From assembly GCF_025562715.2 (NCBI RefSeq), contig NZ_JAPFCC010000001.1:4887501-4951500 (forward strand): DNA of 64,000 bases. The letters are read 5' to 3'. Shown here piece by piece: positions 16,837 to 26,562 of this stretch. Under the pieces are notes generated by a model, which saw nothing but the letters and a program-made list of their open reading frames with translations, was not told the origin of the DNA and ran no database searches. The stretch's first letter is position 1; the number at the start of each line of letters is the position of its first letter. This DNA is from Endozoicomonas gorgoniicola (GTDB lineage: Bacteria > Pseudomonadota > Gammaproteobacteria > Pseudomonadales > Endozoicomonadaceae). A program made the position numbers and the translations under genes.

Positions 16837-18618
16837 ATGAGCAGTACACAAGAGAAGCTCACGGCCCTGAGAGCCGCCATGAGTGCCAGCGATATCGATG
16901 CCTGGATTATTCCCAGCTCTGACCCTCACGAAAGTGAATACACGGCAGAACACTGGGGGGGCAGGGCATGGCTGTCCGGTTTCACCGGTTCAGCAGGCAC
17001 CGTGGTTGTACTGAAAGACCAGGCCGCCCTCTGGACCGATGGCCGTTATTTTCTGCAAGCCAGCCAGGAATTGGAGAACTCCGGCATTGAGCTGATGCGT
17101 GACGGGATGCCAGAGGTTCCGGCCATTCACGAGTGGCTGGTCGATACGTTGCCTGAAGGCAGTGTAGTCGGCTTTGATGGTAAGGTCATGAGCCATCACC
17201 AGACTGAGAAGTTACTGGCAGCTTTCGCTGACAAAAACATCACCATCGACGTTGAAAAAGACCTTCTGGAAACTATCTGGATCGATCGTCCAGATATGCC
17301 TGCGACACCGGTGTTTCTGCATGATGACAGCATTGCTGGCAAAACCAGAGAAGAGAAGCTGGCTGAAGTTCGCCTGGAGATGACAAAAAAAGGCGCCAGT
17401 CACCTGCTGATCACCATGCTGGACGATATTGCCTGGTTGCTGAACCTGCGCGCCAGCGATATTGAATGCAACCCGGTGTTCCTGTCCTATATTCTGCTGA
17501 CAGACACCGACGTCAAACTGTATATCAATGCCAGCCGCATAGAAGACGATGCTTTGCAGGCTTTAAAGCAGTCGGGCATAGAGCTGCTGCCTTACGATGC
17601 CATCGCTGACGATATTCGCAACCTGGACAGCAACACACGCCTGTTGATGAATCCGGCTTCCACCAATCAGTGGCTGGTCAATGCGTTGCCGGAGTCCGTC
17701 AAAATTATTAAGGCTGCCAGCCCAACCCTTTTGCTGAAAGCCATTAAAAACGATGTGGAAATTCAGCGCATGGGTGACTGTCATCGACGCGATGGCGCAG
17801 CGGTTGTCCGCTTTATGCGCTGGCTGGAAGAGACAATTCCCGGCGGTGAGGTCACCGAGCTGTCACTGGATGAGTTTCTGCAGGCCAGTCGGGCGCAGGC
17901 ACCAGAGTTCAAAGGGCCAAGTTTCCCAACTATTGCCGGTTATGCCTCTAATGGAGCCATTATTCACTATCGTGCTGATGAACAATCCTGCCAGAACGTT
18001 GAAGCAAAGGGGCTGCTCCTGGTTGATTCCGGTGCCCAGTACCCGGACGGCACCACCGATATTACCCGAACCTTTGCCTGTGGCCCCATGACAGAAGAAG
18101 AACAGAAAGACTATACGCTGGTTCTGAAGTCGCATATTAATCTGGCAAAAGCCCGCTTCCTGAAAGGTACTCGAGGCATGCAGCTGGATATCCTTGCCCG
18201 TCAGCCGGTCTGGGAAGCCGGGCAAAACTACAACCACGGCACAGGCCACGGCATTGGTTACTTTCTGAACGTACACGAAGGTCCTCACAGCGTCAGCCCT
18301 AAATGGATTGACCAGCCTTTGCAGGTGGGTATGCTGCTCACCAATGAGCCTGGCATGTACCGTAATGGCAAACATGGTGTACGCCTTGAAAACATCATGC
18401 GTGTGGCTGAAGACATCACGACAGAGTTCGGTGAATTCTACAATCTGGTTCCGATGACACTGGCACCGATTGATACACGCCCCATTATCCGGGAGATGCT
18501 GACCCAGCCTGAAATCGACTGGCTGAATCAATATCATGAAATGGTTCGTGAAGCGTTGTCGCCACTGCTCAGCGGTGCTGACCTTGACTGGCTGAATAAA
18601 GCCACTCAGCCATTCTGA
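16837..18618 (+). CDS. Xaa-Pro aminopeptidase (aminopeptidase P, M24B family)
   Basis: Metallopeptidase that removes an N-terminal residue in front of proline. The 593-residue three-domain form resembles the long cytosolic aminopeptidase P of eukaryotes (XPNPEP1) rather than the shorter E. coli PepP. Two creatinase-like domains (about 1-130 and 135-300) precede the pita-bread catalytic domain. Metal ligands are visible: Asp in LLVDSGAQY, Asp in TTDITRTF, His in NHGTGHGIGY, Glu in LLTNEPGMY and Glu in VRLENIM. It stands alone and is closed by a strong terminator. Confidence 0.92.
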   Translation: MSSTQEKLTALRAAMSASDIDAWIIPSSDPHESEYTAEHWGGRAWLSGFTGSAGTVVVLKDQAALWTDGRYFLQASQELENSGIELMRDGMPEVPAIHEWLVDTLPEGSVVGFDGKVMSHHQTEKLLAAFADKNITIDVEKDLLETIWIDRPDMPATPVFLHDDSIAGKTREEKLAEVRLEMTKKGASHLLITMLDDIAWLLNLRASDIECNPVFLSYILLTDTDVKLYINASRIEDDALQALKQSGIELLPYDAIADDIRNLDSNTRLLMNPASTNQWLVNALPESVKIIKAASPTLLLKAIKNDVEIQRMGDCHRRDGAAVVRFMRWLEETIPGGEVTELSLDEFLQASRAQAPEFKGPSFPTIAGYASNGAIIHYRADEQSCQNVEAKGLLLVDSGAQYPDGTTDITRTFACGPMTEEEQKDYTLVLKSHINLAKARFLKGTRGMQLDILARQPVWEAGQNYNHGTGHGIGYFLNVHEGPHSVSPKWIDQPLQVGMLLTNEPGMYRNGKHGVRLENIMRVAEDITTEFGEFYNLVPMTLAPIDTRPIIREMLTQPEIDWLNQYHEMVREALSPLLSGADLDWLNKATQPF

Positions 18619-18629
18619 CGATCATTATT

Positions 18630-18660
18630 CCCGGCTTTCTGTCCTGAAAGCCGGGTGTTT
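18630..18660 (+). terminator. rho-independent terminator of the aminopeptidase P gene
   Basis: Perfect 10-bp stem CCCGGCTTTC (18630-18639) and GAAAGCCGGG (18646-18655) with a six-base loop, followed by a T-rich stretch, 12 bases after the stop. Confidence 0.85.
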
Positions 18661-18703
18661 CTTCTACGCCCTCATCTCTTTACAAGAATAAAGGAAGCGA
18701 AAC

Positions 18704-19507
18704 GTGAGAAAGCAAGCCATTGGCGCCATTGCCCTTACCTTTCTGGCCGGGCTGTCGATTAACTCGCCAATGGCTTCAGAACCGAAAGTAACCACTCATT
18801 TCACCGATACCGGTGTCGCTTATGTGGAGCAGGGAAATCTGACCAGTCACTACCGAATAATTTTTATACACGGCTCGCCGGGCAGCAAAGAAGGCTATAA
18901 AGATTATCTGGAGGACCCCTGGCTTTTGAAGAATGCTGAGTTAATTTCTGTAGACCGGCTGGGTTATGGTCAGTCTCCGAAAAAACTTGAAGCCAGTCTG
19001 GACTCGCAATCCAGATCTATCGAACCACTACTGACTAAAGACAAAATCAATATTCTCGTTGGCCACTCACTGGGGGCAACAATTGCTCTTGATCTCGCGC
19101 TGATGGTTCCCAATCGGGTACAGGGGATGGTTCTGATTGCTCCCGCACTTGATCCCAAACTTGAAGAACCTAAATGGTACAACAAACTGGCAGACACCAG
19201 GCTGGTCAGTGCTTTTCTGCCTGACCACTGGAAAAAATCAAACGGAGAAATGATGCCGCTGGCCGATGAGCTTTCGAAGCTGAGTCGCAAAGACTGGCGT
19301 TTGTTAGATCCAGTGCCTGTCATTTTGATTCATGGCGATGAAGATAGCATTGCCGATCCTGATAACTCAGTATTCGCCATTAAACGTTTAAAGGGTAAGG
19401 GAAAGGAGCTGGTAAAAGTCAAAGGGGAGGGGCACTTTATCCTATGGAAAAATCCCCCCAGAGTTATTAACGAGATCAAAAAGATCATTAACGTTAGTCA
19501 CCGCTGA
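18704..19507 (+). CDS. exported alpha/beta hydrolase
   Basis: Hydrolase with an N-terminal signal peptide (residues 1-24; MRKQAIGAIALTFLAGL), so probably periplasmic or secreted. The oxyanion part is FIHGSPGS, the nucleophile elbow is GHSLGA, and the acid and His come from VILIHGDEDSIAD and GEGHFILW: a complete Ser-Asp-His triad. The start is GTG, chosen because AAGGAAG stands at correct distance. The substrate is unknown; ester or lactone hydrolysis is likely. Confidence 0.85.
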   Translation: MRKQAIGAIALTFLAGLSINSPMASEPKVTTHFTDTGVAYVEQGNLTSHYRIIFIHGSPGSKEGYKDYLEDPWLLKNAELISVDRLGYGQSPKKLEASLDSQSRSIEPLLTKDKINILVGHSLGATIALDLALMVPNRVQGMVLIAPALDPKLEEPKWYNKLADTRLVSAFLPDHWKKSNGEMMPLADELSKLSRKDWRLLDPVPVILIHGDEDSIADPDNSVFAIKRLKGKGKELVKVKGEGHFILWKNPPRVINEIKKIINVSHR

Positions 19508-19673
19508 AAGCAAAAATGTTCCGTGCATTAAGTCTGCTTTTTATGGCTTACGGGTCGCCACTCTGAAGAATCAAGGCCCGGAATCTGGTCACGCAGCAAA
19601 GCTGCATATAATCATACAGCTTCCTGCGCGGGAATGACGTTGAATATAGCCTTCAACGCAGGGAGGTTATGCG

Positions 19674-20291
19674 TTAATTCAGCAAGCCTTTAATCAGATC
19701 AGCCTTGTAGTGCTGCATCCATCCAATCGCCAGACGTCGGCTACGGATAATGGTTTGCAGGTCACGCAGAGCCAGATCAAACTCATCGTTGATCACCAGA
19801 TAATCAAACTCACCGTAGTGAGACATTTCATTCACCGCCTGGGCCATACGGCGGTCAATGATTTCCATATCGTCTGTCGCACGACCAATCAAACGCTCAC
19901 GCAATGCTTCCAGCGAGGGTGGCAGAATAAAAATACTGACGGCATCGGGCATCAGACGACGAACCTGTTTAGCTCCCTGCCAGTCGATTTCCAGAATAAC
20001 ATCTTCACCTTTTGCCAATTGCTCGCGTGCCCAGGTTTCAGAGGTTCCGTAGAAGTTTCCGAACACTTCCGCGTGTTCCAGAAAACGACCTTCACCCAGT
20101 TCTTTCTGGAATGCTTCAGCAGAGACAAAGTGATAATTTACACCATCCACTTCCCCCGGGCGCTGTTCGCGAGTGGTATGGGATACCGACACCTTAACGT
20201 GCGGCGTAGACTCTACCATTGCCTTAACCAGACTGGTTTTTCCCGCACCGGAAGGTGCTGCAATAATATAGAGTTTGCCTTTATTAGCCAT
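19674..20291 (-). CDS. gmk: guanylate kinase
   Basis: Phosphorylates GMP and dGMP to the diphosphates. The P-loop APSGAGKT lies at residues 12-19, the GMP-binding part includes VSHTTREQRPGEVDGVNYHF, and RATDDMEIIDRRM forms the lid. The start at MANKGKLYII is preceded by GGAGC; a longer in-frame start 33 bases upstream would run into the end of yicC and is less likely. Length is 205. It follows yicC on the same strand, as in Pseudomonas and E. coli. Confidence 0.95.
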   Translation of the reverse strand: MANKGKLYIIAAPSGAGKTSLVKAMVESTPHVKVSVSHTTREQRPGEVDGVNYHFVSAEAFQKELGEGRFLEHAEVFGNFYGTSETWAREQLAKGEDVILEIDWQGAKQVRRLMPDAVSIFILPPSLEALRERLIGRATDDMEIIDRRMAQAVNEMSHYGEFDYLVINDEFDLALRDLQTIIRSRRLAIGWMQHYKADLIKGLLN

Positions 20292-20323
20292 GATTGCTCC
20301 AACAGCCGGGCAGCCGCCCAACA

Positions 20324-21187
20324 TTATTCAATATTCTGGATCTGTTCTCTCATCTGTTCGATTAATACCTTGAGGTTTACCGCACTCTGGGTCAGACCGG
20401 CATTGATCGACTTGGACGACAGTGTGTTGGCTTCACGGTTCAGTTCCTGCATCAGGAAATCCAGCCTACGACCAATGCCGCCTTTTTTGTCCAGTGTTCG
20501 TTTTACTTCCTGAATATGAGTATCAAGACGATCCAGTTCTTCATCAACGTCCATCTTCTGCGCAAGAATAATCATTTCCTGCTCCAGACGCTCGGGATCC
20601 AGTTCTGCTTTGGCTTCTTCCAGGCGATCCAGAATCTTCTGTCTCTGGGCTTCAATCAGCTCAGGCAGAACACCGCGAATCGTACCCACTTCTTCGCTGA
20701 TGCTGTTCAGGCGGGTCAGCACAAACTGCTTCAGTTCGGCTCCCTCTCGCTGACGCATATTAATCAGCTGAGTAATTGCCTCTTCAAACGCCTTCAGAGC
20801 CGCTGCATGCACAGGCGCCAGATTGGTTTCTTCGTTCTCCATCACGCCTGGCCAGCGCAGGATTTCCAGCGGATCGACGCCTGAAGCGTTAATGAACCAG
20901 GTTTCAACCTGATTAACAGCACTCTGCACACCTTCCAGAGCCGCCTCATTCAAAGTCAGTTTCTGGGTGCTTTCAGCCAGTTGCAGCCTCAGATTGCATT
21001 CAATCTTGCCACGACTCAGCTGCCTGCGCAGAACTTCACGCAACCCCGGTTCAATTTCGCGAGCCTGTTCCGACAATCGAAAATGCGGTTCAAGGTAGCG
21101 ATGGTTAACAGAACGAATTTCCCACACCAGACTGCCCCAGTCTTCCTGGACTTGAACACGGGCAAAAGCGGTCATACTGGAAGTCAT
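20324..21187 (-). CDS. yicC: YicC family endoribonuclease
   Basis: E. coli YicC was found to be a ribonuclease acting on small RNAs such as RyhB. MTSSMTAFARVQ at the start, VRSVNHRYLEP-like (EIRSVNHRYLE) and the C-terminal signature GRRLDFLMQELNREANTLSSK confirm the family. Length 287 is usual. It is co-directional with gmk (32-base gap) and divergent from rph, the conserved arrangement; function at this locus is inferred from the family. Confidence 0.92.
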   Translation of the reverse strand: MTSSMTAFARVQVQEDWGSLVWEIRSVNHRYLEPHFRLSEQAREIEPGLREVLRRQLSRGKIECNLRLQLAESTQKLTLNEAALEGVQSAVNQVETWFINASGVDPLEILRWPGVMENEETNLAPVHAAALKAFEEAITQLINMRQREGAELKQFVLTRLNSISEEVGTIRGVLPELIEAQRQKILDRLEEAKAELDPERLEQEMIILAQKMDVDEELDRLDTHIQEVKRTLDKKGGIGRRLDFLMQELNREANTLSSKSINAGLTQSAVNLKVLIEQMREQIQNIE

Positions 21188-21527
21188 AAAAAACTCTTTT
21201 CGTACTCTTTACTATGAAAATGCAGCTCTCTCAGGCTGTGTAGCCATTTTCATGTTTCGGGGTGAGCTGCACTAAAAATGCCCCGGAAGCCTTCCAGAGT
21301 CGGCTCACAGATGAGAAAAAGGGACGGATTGTACGATTATCCGGAAGTTTATCCACAATTAAAACAATCTCATCGATAAAAAAATGGGCTTCGACCCTGA
21401 AAATTGTTGATGACAAACGCTAAAACGGCAAGGTTGCAATCTCACTGTCATTCACAACGCCGCTAGCCTTCCTATAAGTCTGGGTTATAATCTCGCCTTT
21501 CCATTTCCGGCGGTAGAAGGTAATACC
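21188..21527. promoter_or_regulatory. divergent yicC/rph promoter region
   Basis: A 340-base gap between divergent genes. A good -10-like box, GTTATAAT, lies at about 21484-21491, 36 bases before the rph start. No binding-site palindrome or small RNA could be supported. Confidence 0.4.
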
Positions 21528-22244
21528 ATGCGTCCAAGCGGCAGAACAGCTGATCAACTGCGTGAAGTTAAAATCACCCGAGAGTACACCATGCACGCCG
21601 AAGGCTCAGTGTTGGTGGAATTCGGAAATACCAAGGTTATTTGTACTGCATCTGTCGATAAAGGTGTCCCACGTTTCCTGAAAGGTTCTGGTCAGGGCTG
21701 GGTAACGGCAGAGTACGGTATGCTGCCTCGCTCCACCACTGAGCGAATGGGTCGTGAAGCGGCTCGTGGCAAGCAGGGTGGCCGCACACTGGAAATCCAG
21801 CGCCTGATTGGCCGCTCCCTGCGTGCCGCTGTCGATATGAAAAAGCTGGGTGAAAACACCATCAACATTGATTGTGATGTTATTCAGGCTGACGGTGGCA
21901 CCCGTACCGCTTCTATTACCGGCGCGTGCGTAGCACTGGTTGACGCTATTCGTCACATGCAGCGCAAGAAGATGATCAAGACTGATCCGTTTGTTCAGCT
22001 GATCGCTTCTGTGTCCGTTGGTATGTACAAAGGCAGCCCGGTTCTGGATCTGGACTACCCGGAAGATTCCAACGCTGATACCGATATGAACGTTGTGATG
22101 ACTGAAGAAGGTGGTTTTATTGAAATTCAGGGTACTGCCGAAGCCGCGCCATTCAGCCAGAATGAAATGACCGCCATGCTGGCGCTGGCCAGGTCCGGCA
22201 TTGAAGAACTGGTCATTTTGCAGAAGAAGGCACTGGACGAATAA
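21528..22244 (+). CDS. rph: ribonuclease PH
   Basis: Phosphorolytic 3'-5' exoribonuclease that trims tRNA precursors. MRPSGRTADQLR at the start, TAEYGMLPRSTTERM and GKQGGRTLEIQRLIGRSLRA carry the phosphate- and RNA-binding residues. Length 238 and start are standard. It is full length, unlike the frameshifted copy of E. coli K-12. A terminator hairpin follows. Confidence 0.97.
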   Translation: MRPSGRTADQLREVKITREYTMHAEGSVLVEFGNTKVICTASVDKGVPRFLKGSGQGWVTAEYGMLPRSTTERMGREAARGKQGGRTLEIQRLIGRSLRAAVDMKKLGENTINIDCDVIQADGGTRTASITGACVALVDAIRHMQRKKMIKTDPFVQLIASVSVGMYKGSPVLDLDYPEDSNADTDMNVVMTEEGGFIEIQGTAEAAPFSQNEMTAMLALARSGIEELVILQKKALDE

Positions 22245-22258
22245 TTTCAGTGGCTGTT

Positions 22259-22287
22259 ATCAGGCTGGCTGTTCTGGCCAGCCTGAT
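22259..22287 (+). terminator. terminator hairpin after rph
   Basis: Perfect 11-bp stem ATCAGGCTGGC (22259-22269) and GCCAGCCTGAT (22277-22287), 15 bases after the rph stop and between convergent genes; no strong T-run. Confidence 0.6.
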
Positions 22288-22311
22288 CTCCAGAGACACT
22301 TACTGTTGCTA

Positions 22312-22357
22312 TTTTCCGCTCATGGCTGTTTTTTCCGCTCATGGCTGTTTTGGTCTG
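22312..22357 (+). repeat. dispersed intergenic repeat, two tandem copies
   Basis: TTTTCCGCTCATGGCTGTT occurs twice with a 19-base period (22312-22330, 22331-22349) followed by TTGGTCTG. The second copy covers the stop codon and last residues (KQP) of the sugar-binding protein, so the repeat has entered or shaped the end of a gene. Confidence 0.6.
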
Positions 22358-23298
22358 ATAATGTTTTGAATGTCTTTATTATTGACATTCTTACTGGTGA
22401 CCAACACTGCCGGAATATCAATCACTTCCTTGACGTCATGACCTGTCAGAACGTTGTGCAGGGTTTTCATACCAACGTAGCCAATCTGGAACGCATCCTG
22501 AACCACCAGCCCCTGTATCACTCCGGCTTTCAGGAAGTTAACAACAGCGTCACTGGAATCAAAACCAACCACCTTGATTTTGCCAGCCAGCCCCAGACTG
22601 TCCACCGCTGAAGCCACTCCCAGGGTACTGGCTTCGTTGGTGGCATACACAGCTGACAGGTCAGGATTAGCGCGAATAATATCCATCGTCTGGTTCATTG
22701 CCCGCTGCGGATCACCCTCAGAATACAAAGGACTCAGAATTTTAATCGCCGGATATTTCCTTTTCATTTGCTGAACAAAGCCGTCAACGCGATCAGTGGC
22801 CGTCATCGTACCGGCATTGTGAGCCACTATTGCAACTTTGCCCTTGCCTCCCAGAATATCTTCCATAGCGTCAGCAGCCATAGCACCAGCAGCCTTGTTG
22901 TCAGTGGCAACAAACGACACCGGGATATCCGAGTTTACGTTGGAGTCGAAGGTGACAACCGGCACCTTCTGAGCATGGGCACGTTCAACCGAGGGCAGCA
23001 GCGCATTGCTGTCCAGTGCGGCCAGAAGCAGGCCATCCGGCTTTTGGGTCAGAACGTTTTCAACCAGTTGCACCTGCTGAGCAACCTGGGTTTCATCGGA
23101 AGGGCCAACGAAACTGGTTTTTACATTCAGCTCTCTGGCAGCAGTATCAGAACCCATTTTTACTGACTGCCAGAACTCAAGCATGAATCCTTTGCTGACA
23201 ACCGGTATATACAACTTTTCTTTGGCAACTGAAGTCATCGATGCTGTCATCAACCCTGCCGATAAAAACACGGAGATTGTCAGAGTACGAAGATTCAT
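22339..23298 (-). CDS. periplasmic sugar-binding protein of an ABC transporter
   Basis: Solute-binding protein of the ribose/galactose type (peripla_BP_4). The signal peptide is MNLRTLTISVFLSAGLMTAS; the mature part begins KEKLYIPVVSKGFMLEFWQ. Typical motifs are PDGLLLAALDSNALLP, VVTFDSNVNSD and VVGFDSSDAV, where Asp residues contact the sugar. The start has AGGGAG at the right distance; a longer in-frame start would destroy the signal peptide. Length is 319. It ends the transporter operon; the neighbouring fucA- and fucK-like genes suggest L-fucose or a related 6-deoxy-hexose as ligand. Confidence 0.88.
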   Translation of the reverse strand: MNLRTLTISVFLSAGLMTASMTSVAKEKLYIPVVSKGFMLEFWQSVKMGSDTAARELNVKTSFVGPSDETQVAQQVQLVENVLTQKPDGLLLAALDSNALLPSVERAHAQKVPVVTFDSNVNSDIPVSFVATDNKAAGAMAADAMEDILGGKGKVAIVAHNAGTMTATDRVDGFVQQMKRKYPAIKILSPLYSEGDPQRAMNQTMDIIRANPDLSAVYATNEASTLGVASAVDSLGLAGKIKVVGFDSSDAVVNFLKAGVIQGLVVQDAFQIGYVGMKTLHNVLTGHDVKEVIDIPAVLVTSKNVNNKDIQNIIRPKQP

Positions 23299-23344
23299 GA
23301 AGGCTCCCTTGTCGTTATTAAGAATTAGTTCGTTAAAGGATGGC

Positions 23345-24358
23345 TTATCGCCGCTGCGTACGTTTACGCTGGTTATCCAGAAAAACTGCCGCCACAACCA
23401 CCACACCCATTGCAACCATCTGCCAGAACTGAGAAACCCCTGTCAGGTTGAGACCGTTCTTGAGAACACTCATGATAAAAGCACCTATAACCGTTCCCCA
23501 GATTGTGCCAATGCCGCCACTCAGGCTGGTTCCACCAATCACCACAGCCGCAATAGCTTCCAGCTCATAACCAACGCCGGCAGAAGGCTGTCCGGAGTTC
23601 AGCCGGGAGGCGAGGATAATGCCGGCAATGCCGGTCATGAAGCCACAGAATGCGTAAACCATCAGTTTTACACGCTGAACGTTGATTCCAGACAGCCTTG
23701 ATGCTTCTTCGTTACTTCCTACCGCGTATATATAACGGCCGAAAACCGTACGACGAAGGATGTATGCTGCCATCAGCGCAATCACAAACAGGCAGATTAC
23801 CGGATAAGGAATAACACCCAGCAGCTTATCTTGCGCCAGCAGTCGGAATGCCGGGAAGTCAAGAAAGTAAATGGGACGTCCATCGGTGAATACCATGTTC
23901 AGTCCCCGGACAGACATCATCAGTCCCAGAGTGGCAATAAAGGAAGGAATGCCCGCTTTTGCCACCAGAACACCACTCAACAGACCACATAGCGTTGCAG
24001 CGGCAATACCGGCTGTCACGCACAAAGCCAGAGGCATTCCAAAAGTCGCTGCGATGCCGGTACATACGCCTGAGAAAGCCATGACAGAGCCCAGTGAAAG
24101 GTCAATGCCTCCGGTGATGATGACATAGGTCACTCCAACCGCCATGATGCCGATCACTGCTGTCTGCAGGGCAATGGTCATCAGATTTTCTATCGAAAAG
24201 AAGTAAGGGCTGCCAACACTGAAGAAGGCGCAAAGCAGAATAAGGCTCAATAACGGTGCCAGCTTCATCAACAGTTCTCTGTTGACGATAAAGTCTGACT
24301 TCTGTTTCTTCTGTTTTTCAGCTTGTTCGTACTCAATGGGTTCATACATAGCCATCAA
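23345..24358 (-). CDS. sugar ABC transporter permease (RbsC-like)
   Basis: Inner-membrane channel subunit with about ten helices. GGIDLSLGSVMAFSG (near 83-97) and ITGGIDLS-type sequence, plus VVIGGTSLSGGIGTIWGTVIG near the C-terminus, are the BPD_transp_2 signature that contacts the ATPase. A charged N-terminal extension of ~28 residues (YEQAEKQKKQKSDFIVNR) precedes the first helix. The start overlaps the ATPase stop by four bases (24355-24358), so expression is coupled. Confidence 0.92.
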   Translation of the reverse strand: MMAMYEPIEYEQAEKQKKQKSDFIVNRELLMKLAPLLSLILLCAFFSVGSPYFFSIENLMTIALQTAVIGIMAVGVTYVIITGGIDLSLGSVMAFSGVCTGIAATFGMPLALCVTAGIAAATLCGLLSGVLVAKAGIPSFIATLGLMMSVRGLNMVFTDGRPIYFLDFPAFRLLAQDKLLGVIPYPVICLFVIALMAAYILRRTVFGRYIYAVGSNEEASRLSGINVQRVKLMVYAFCGFMTGIAGIILASRLNSGQPSAGVGYELEAIAAVVIGGTSLSGGIGTIWGTVIGAFIMSVLKNGLNLTGVSQFWQMVAMGVVVVAAVFLDNQRKRTQRR

Positions 24359-25848
24359 CCTCCTAATGCCGCATATTTCATAATGCTGTTCTGACAGGCC
24401 TGATCTCTGGACAGTTCACCGGTAATACGACCATGACGCATGACCAGGATTCGGTCGGAAAGGCCAATAATTTCCGGCAACTCAGACGAAATGATAATGA
24501 TGGACTTGCCCTGCTGAACCAGTTCATTCATTAATTCATAGATTTCATATCGGGCGCTCACATCAATGCCCCGGGTCGGCTCATCAAAAATAAGTATATC
24601 GGTATCCCTGCAAAGCCATCGGGCAATGATAATTTTCTGCTGATTACCCCCGCTGAGGTTACCTGCCAGTTGCTCCAGATCAGGGGTTTTGATTCTCAAA
24701 CGCCTGCTGAATTTTTCCACAACCGACGATATTTTTTTCTCATTGATAACACCCAGAACACTGGCGTACTTCTGGTAGTTACTGAGTAGTGTGTTCACCT
24801 GCACAGACAACCCCAGTGCAAGGCCTTCGAGCTTTCTGTCTTCCGTTAAATAACCAATGCCGGCTTCAATGGCCTCTTTGACAGAGTGATTTTTCAACAG
24901 ATTTCGATTGAGAAGGATTTCTCCACTATCGATCGGATCGGCACCAAAAACTGCCCTTGCCAGCTCAGTTCTGCCTGCACCCATCAGTCCCGATAAGCCA
25001 AGAATTTCACCACGATAAAGATCAAAGCTGACATCATTCAGTACGCCTTCACGGCTGAGGTGTTTAACAGACAGTGCCACCTGATCAGAAGCAGCAGACT
25101 GACGGAGAGGAAAGAGATTACTCAGTTCTCTGCCCACCATCATGCTGATGAGTTTATCCAGCGTCGTATCCTTGTAGTTGACAGTGTCCACATATTCACC
25201 GTCCCGCATGACCGTAGCGCGATCGGCAATAATGGCTAGTTCTTCCAGACGATGGGAAATATAAACAATGCCAACCCCCTGATCCCTGAGCATATTTGTA
25301 ACCCTGAACAGGCTGTCGATTTCACGTTCTGTCAGGGCCGCCGTTGGCTCATCCATAATCAGTATTCTGGAGTTGAACGACAATGCCTTAGCAATTTCCA
25401 CCATCTGCTGCTGAGCAACAGTCAGGGTGCTGACCTGCCGGTCTGGAGCGATAGCCAGATTGAGCGTTTTCAGTATGCCGGCAGCAGCACGATTCTCACG
25501 CTCCTCATCAAGAAGCCAGCCTTTGCGATGTTCACGACCGATAAAAATATTCTGGGCAACCGTAAGATGGGAGCAGAGATTAAACTCCTGGTGAATGATG
25601 CTGATACCGAGCTTTCTGGCGGTCAGTGGCTCGTTAATAATGACCGGACTGCCTTTGTAAAAAATTTCGCCCTCATCTTTCTGGCAAACGCCGGACAGAA
25701 TTTTCATCAGGGTAGACTTGCCTGCACCGTTTTCACCAAGCAAAGCATGAACTTCCCCCCTGCGAAGATTAAAATCCACCCGGTTAAGGGCAAGCACACC
25801 GGGAAATCGCTTGGTGATTTTTTTCATCACCAGCAAATCATCTGACAT
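24355..25848 (-). CDS. sugar ABC transporter ATP-binding protein (RbsA-like, two ATPase domains)
   Basis: Energises sugar uptake. The first domain has an intact Walker A (GENGAGKST), TLTVAQQQMVEIAKAL as signature and LIMDEPTAALTE as Walker B. The second domain has the degenerate loop GLMGAGRTEL usual for this family, then LSGGNQQKIIIARWL and LIFDEPTRGID. Length 497 fits. It is followed directly by the permease and the binding protein, and preceded by the aldolase gene after 63 bases, so all four are probably one operon. Confidence 0.94.
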   Translation of the reverse strand: MSDDLLVMKKITKRFPGVLALNRVDFNLRRGEVHALLGENGAGKSTLMKILSGVCQKDEGEIFYKGSPVIINEPLTARKLGISIIHQEFNLCSHLTVAQNIFIGREHRKGWLLDEERENRAAAGILKTLNLAIAPDRQVSTLTVAQQQMVEIAKALSFNSRILIMDEPTAALTEREIDSLFRVTNMLRDQGVGIVYISHRLEELAIIADRATVMRDGEYVDTVNYKDTTLDKLISMMVGRELSNLFPLRQSAASDQVALSVKHLSREGVLNDVSFDLYRGEILGLSGLMGAGRTELARAVFGADPIDSGEILLNRNLLKNHSVKEAIEAGIGYLTEDRKLEGLALGLSVQVNTLLSNYQKYASVLGVINEKKISSVVEKFSRRLRIKTPDLEQLAGNLSGGNQQKIIIARWLCRDTDILIFDEPTRGIDVSARYEIYELMNELVQQGKSIIIISSELPEIIGLSDRILVMRHGRITGELSRDQACQNSIMKYAALGG

Positions 25849-25911
25849 AAGCCTGTTCCCTCGAACTGTGATTAACGTCCACTCAAACCCCCAGAGTTCA
25901 AACCCGCAGAA

Positions 25912-26562
25912 TTAACTTTTCTCTCTTAATCCATAACGTTTGAATTTGCCCACCACCACATCAATTTCATCATCAGGCAGCAGCGGAATTTCCAGTCCGG
26001 TTTGCAGCAGGTTGACGTACAGCTTAGACAAAGTTTCCACTTCTTCCGCAAGCCACATGGCATTGCCAAGGGTTTTGCCTGCCGCCGTCATGCCATGGTG
26101 CTGCATCAGGATGGCGTCACGCTTTAAGAAGCCAGCAGCCACATGACCGGACAATTCACTGGTTCCGTAAGTGGCATAGGGAACACAGGGAATGTCTTTT
26201 CCTCCTGCTGCAGCAATCATGTAGTGAATAGCAGGAATCGCCCTGCTCATGATCGCCAGAACTGTGCTGAACACGGCGTGGTTGTGTACCACAGCGTTCA
26301 GGTCAGAACGGGTCTGGTAAATAATCTGATGAAAGCGCCATTCGCTGGAAGGCACCTTTCCGTCCTCATAGCCACCATTATTGTGAACAAAGACGATGTC
26401 GCTCTCATCCATCTGGTCATAGGCAATGCCAGAAGGCGTGATCAACATCCCGTCCTCATATCGGCAACTGATATTACCTGCAGTTCCCTGGTTAAGGCCT
26501 GAGCGGTTCATATTCAGGCAGGCATCAATGATTTTTCCGGGCAGATCGCCTCTTACGTGCAT
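25912..26562 (-). CDS. fucA: class II aldolase, L-fuculose-1-phosphate aldolase-like
   Basis: Splits L-fuculose-1-phosphate into dihydroxyacetone phosphate and L-lactaldehyde. NQGTAGNISCRYEDGMLITP binds the phosphate, and Glu in SEWRFHQ, His-x-His in VVHNHAVFS and His in LMQHHGM form the zinc site and catalytic acid. Length from the chosen ATG is 216, equal to the family. GGAG precedes that ATG at eight bases; a longer in-frame start (29 more residues) lacks support. It is the first gene of the transporter operon and divergent from fucK, which supports the fucose assignment. Confidence 0.85.
   Translation of the reverse strand: MHVRGDLPGKIIDACLNMNRSGLNQGTAGNISCRYEDGMLITPSGIAYDQMDESDIVFVHNNGGYEDGKVPSSEWRFHQIIYQTRSDLNAVVHNHAVFSTVLAIMSRAIPAIHYMIAAAGGKDIPCVPYATYGTSELSGHVAAGFLKRDAILMQHHGMTAAGKTLGNAMWLAEEVETLSKLYVNLLQTGLEIPLLPDDEIDVVVGKFKRYGLREKS

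Noticed and set aside
19508..19673. Possible small RNA or terminator between the hydrolase gene and gmk
   Set aside because: Two short hairpins (GCAGC/GCTGC and GTTGAA/TTCAAC) are present but neither has a T-run or conserved context that would support a call.
23183..23701. 172-codon plus-strand frame across the permease and binding-protein genes
   Set aside because: It is antisense to two well-supported genes and has no independent protein features.
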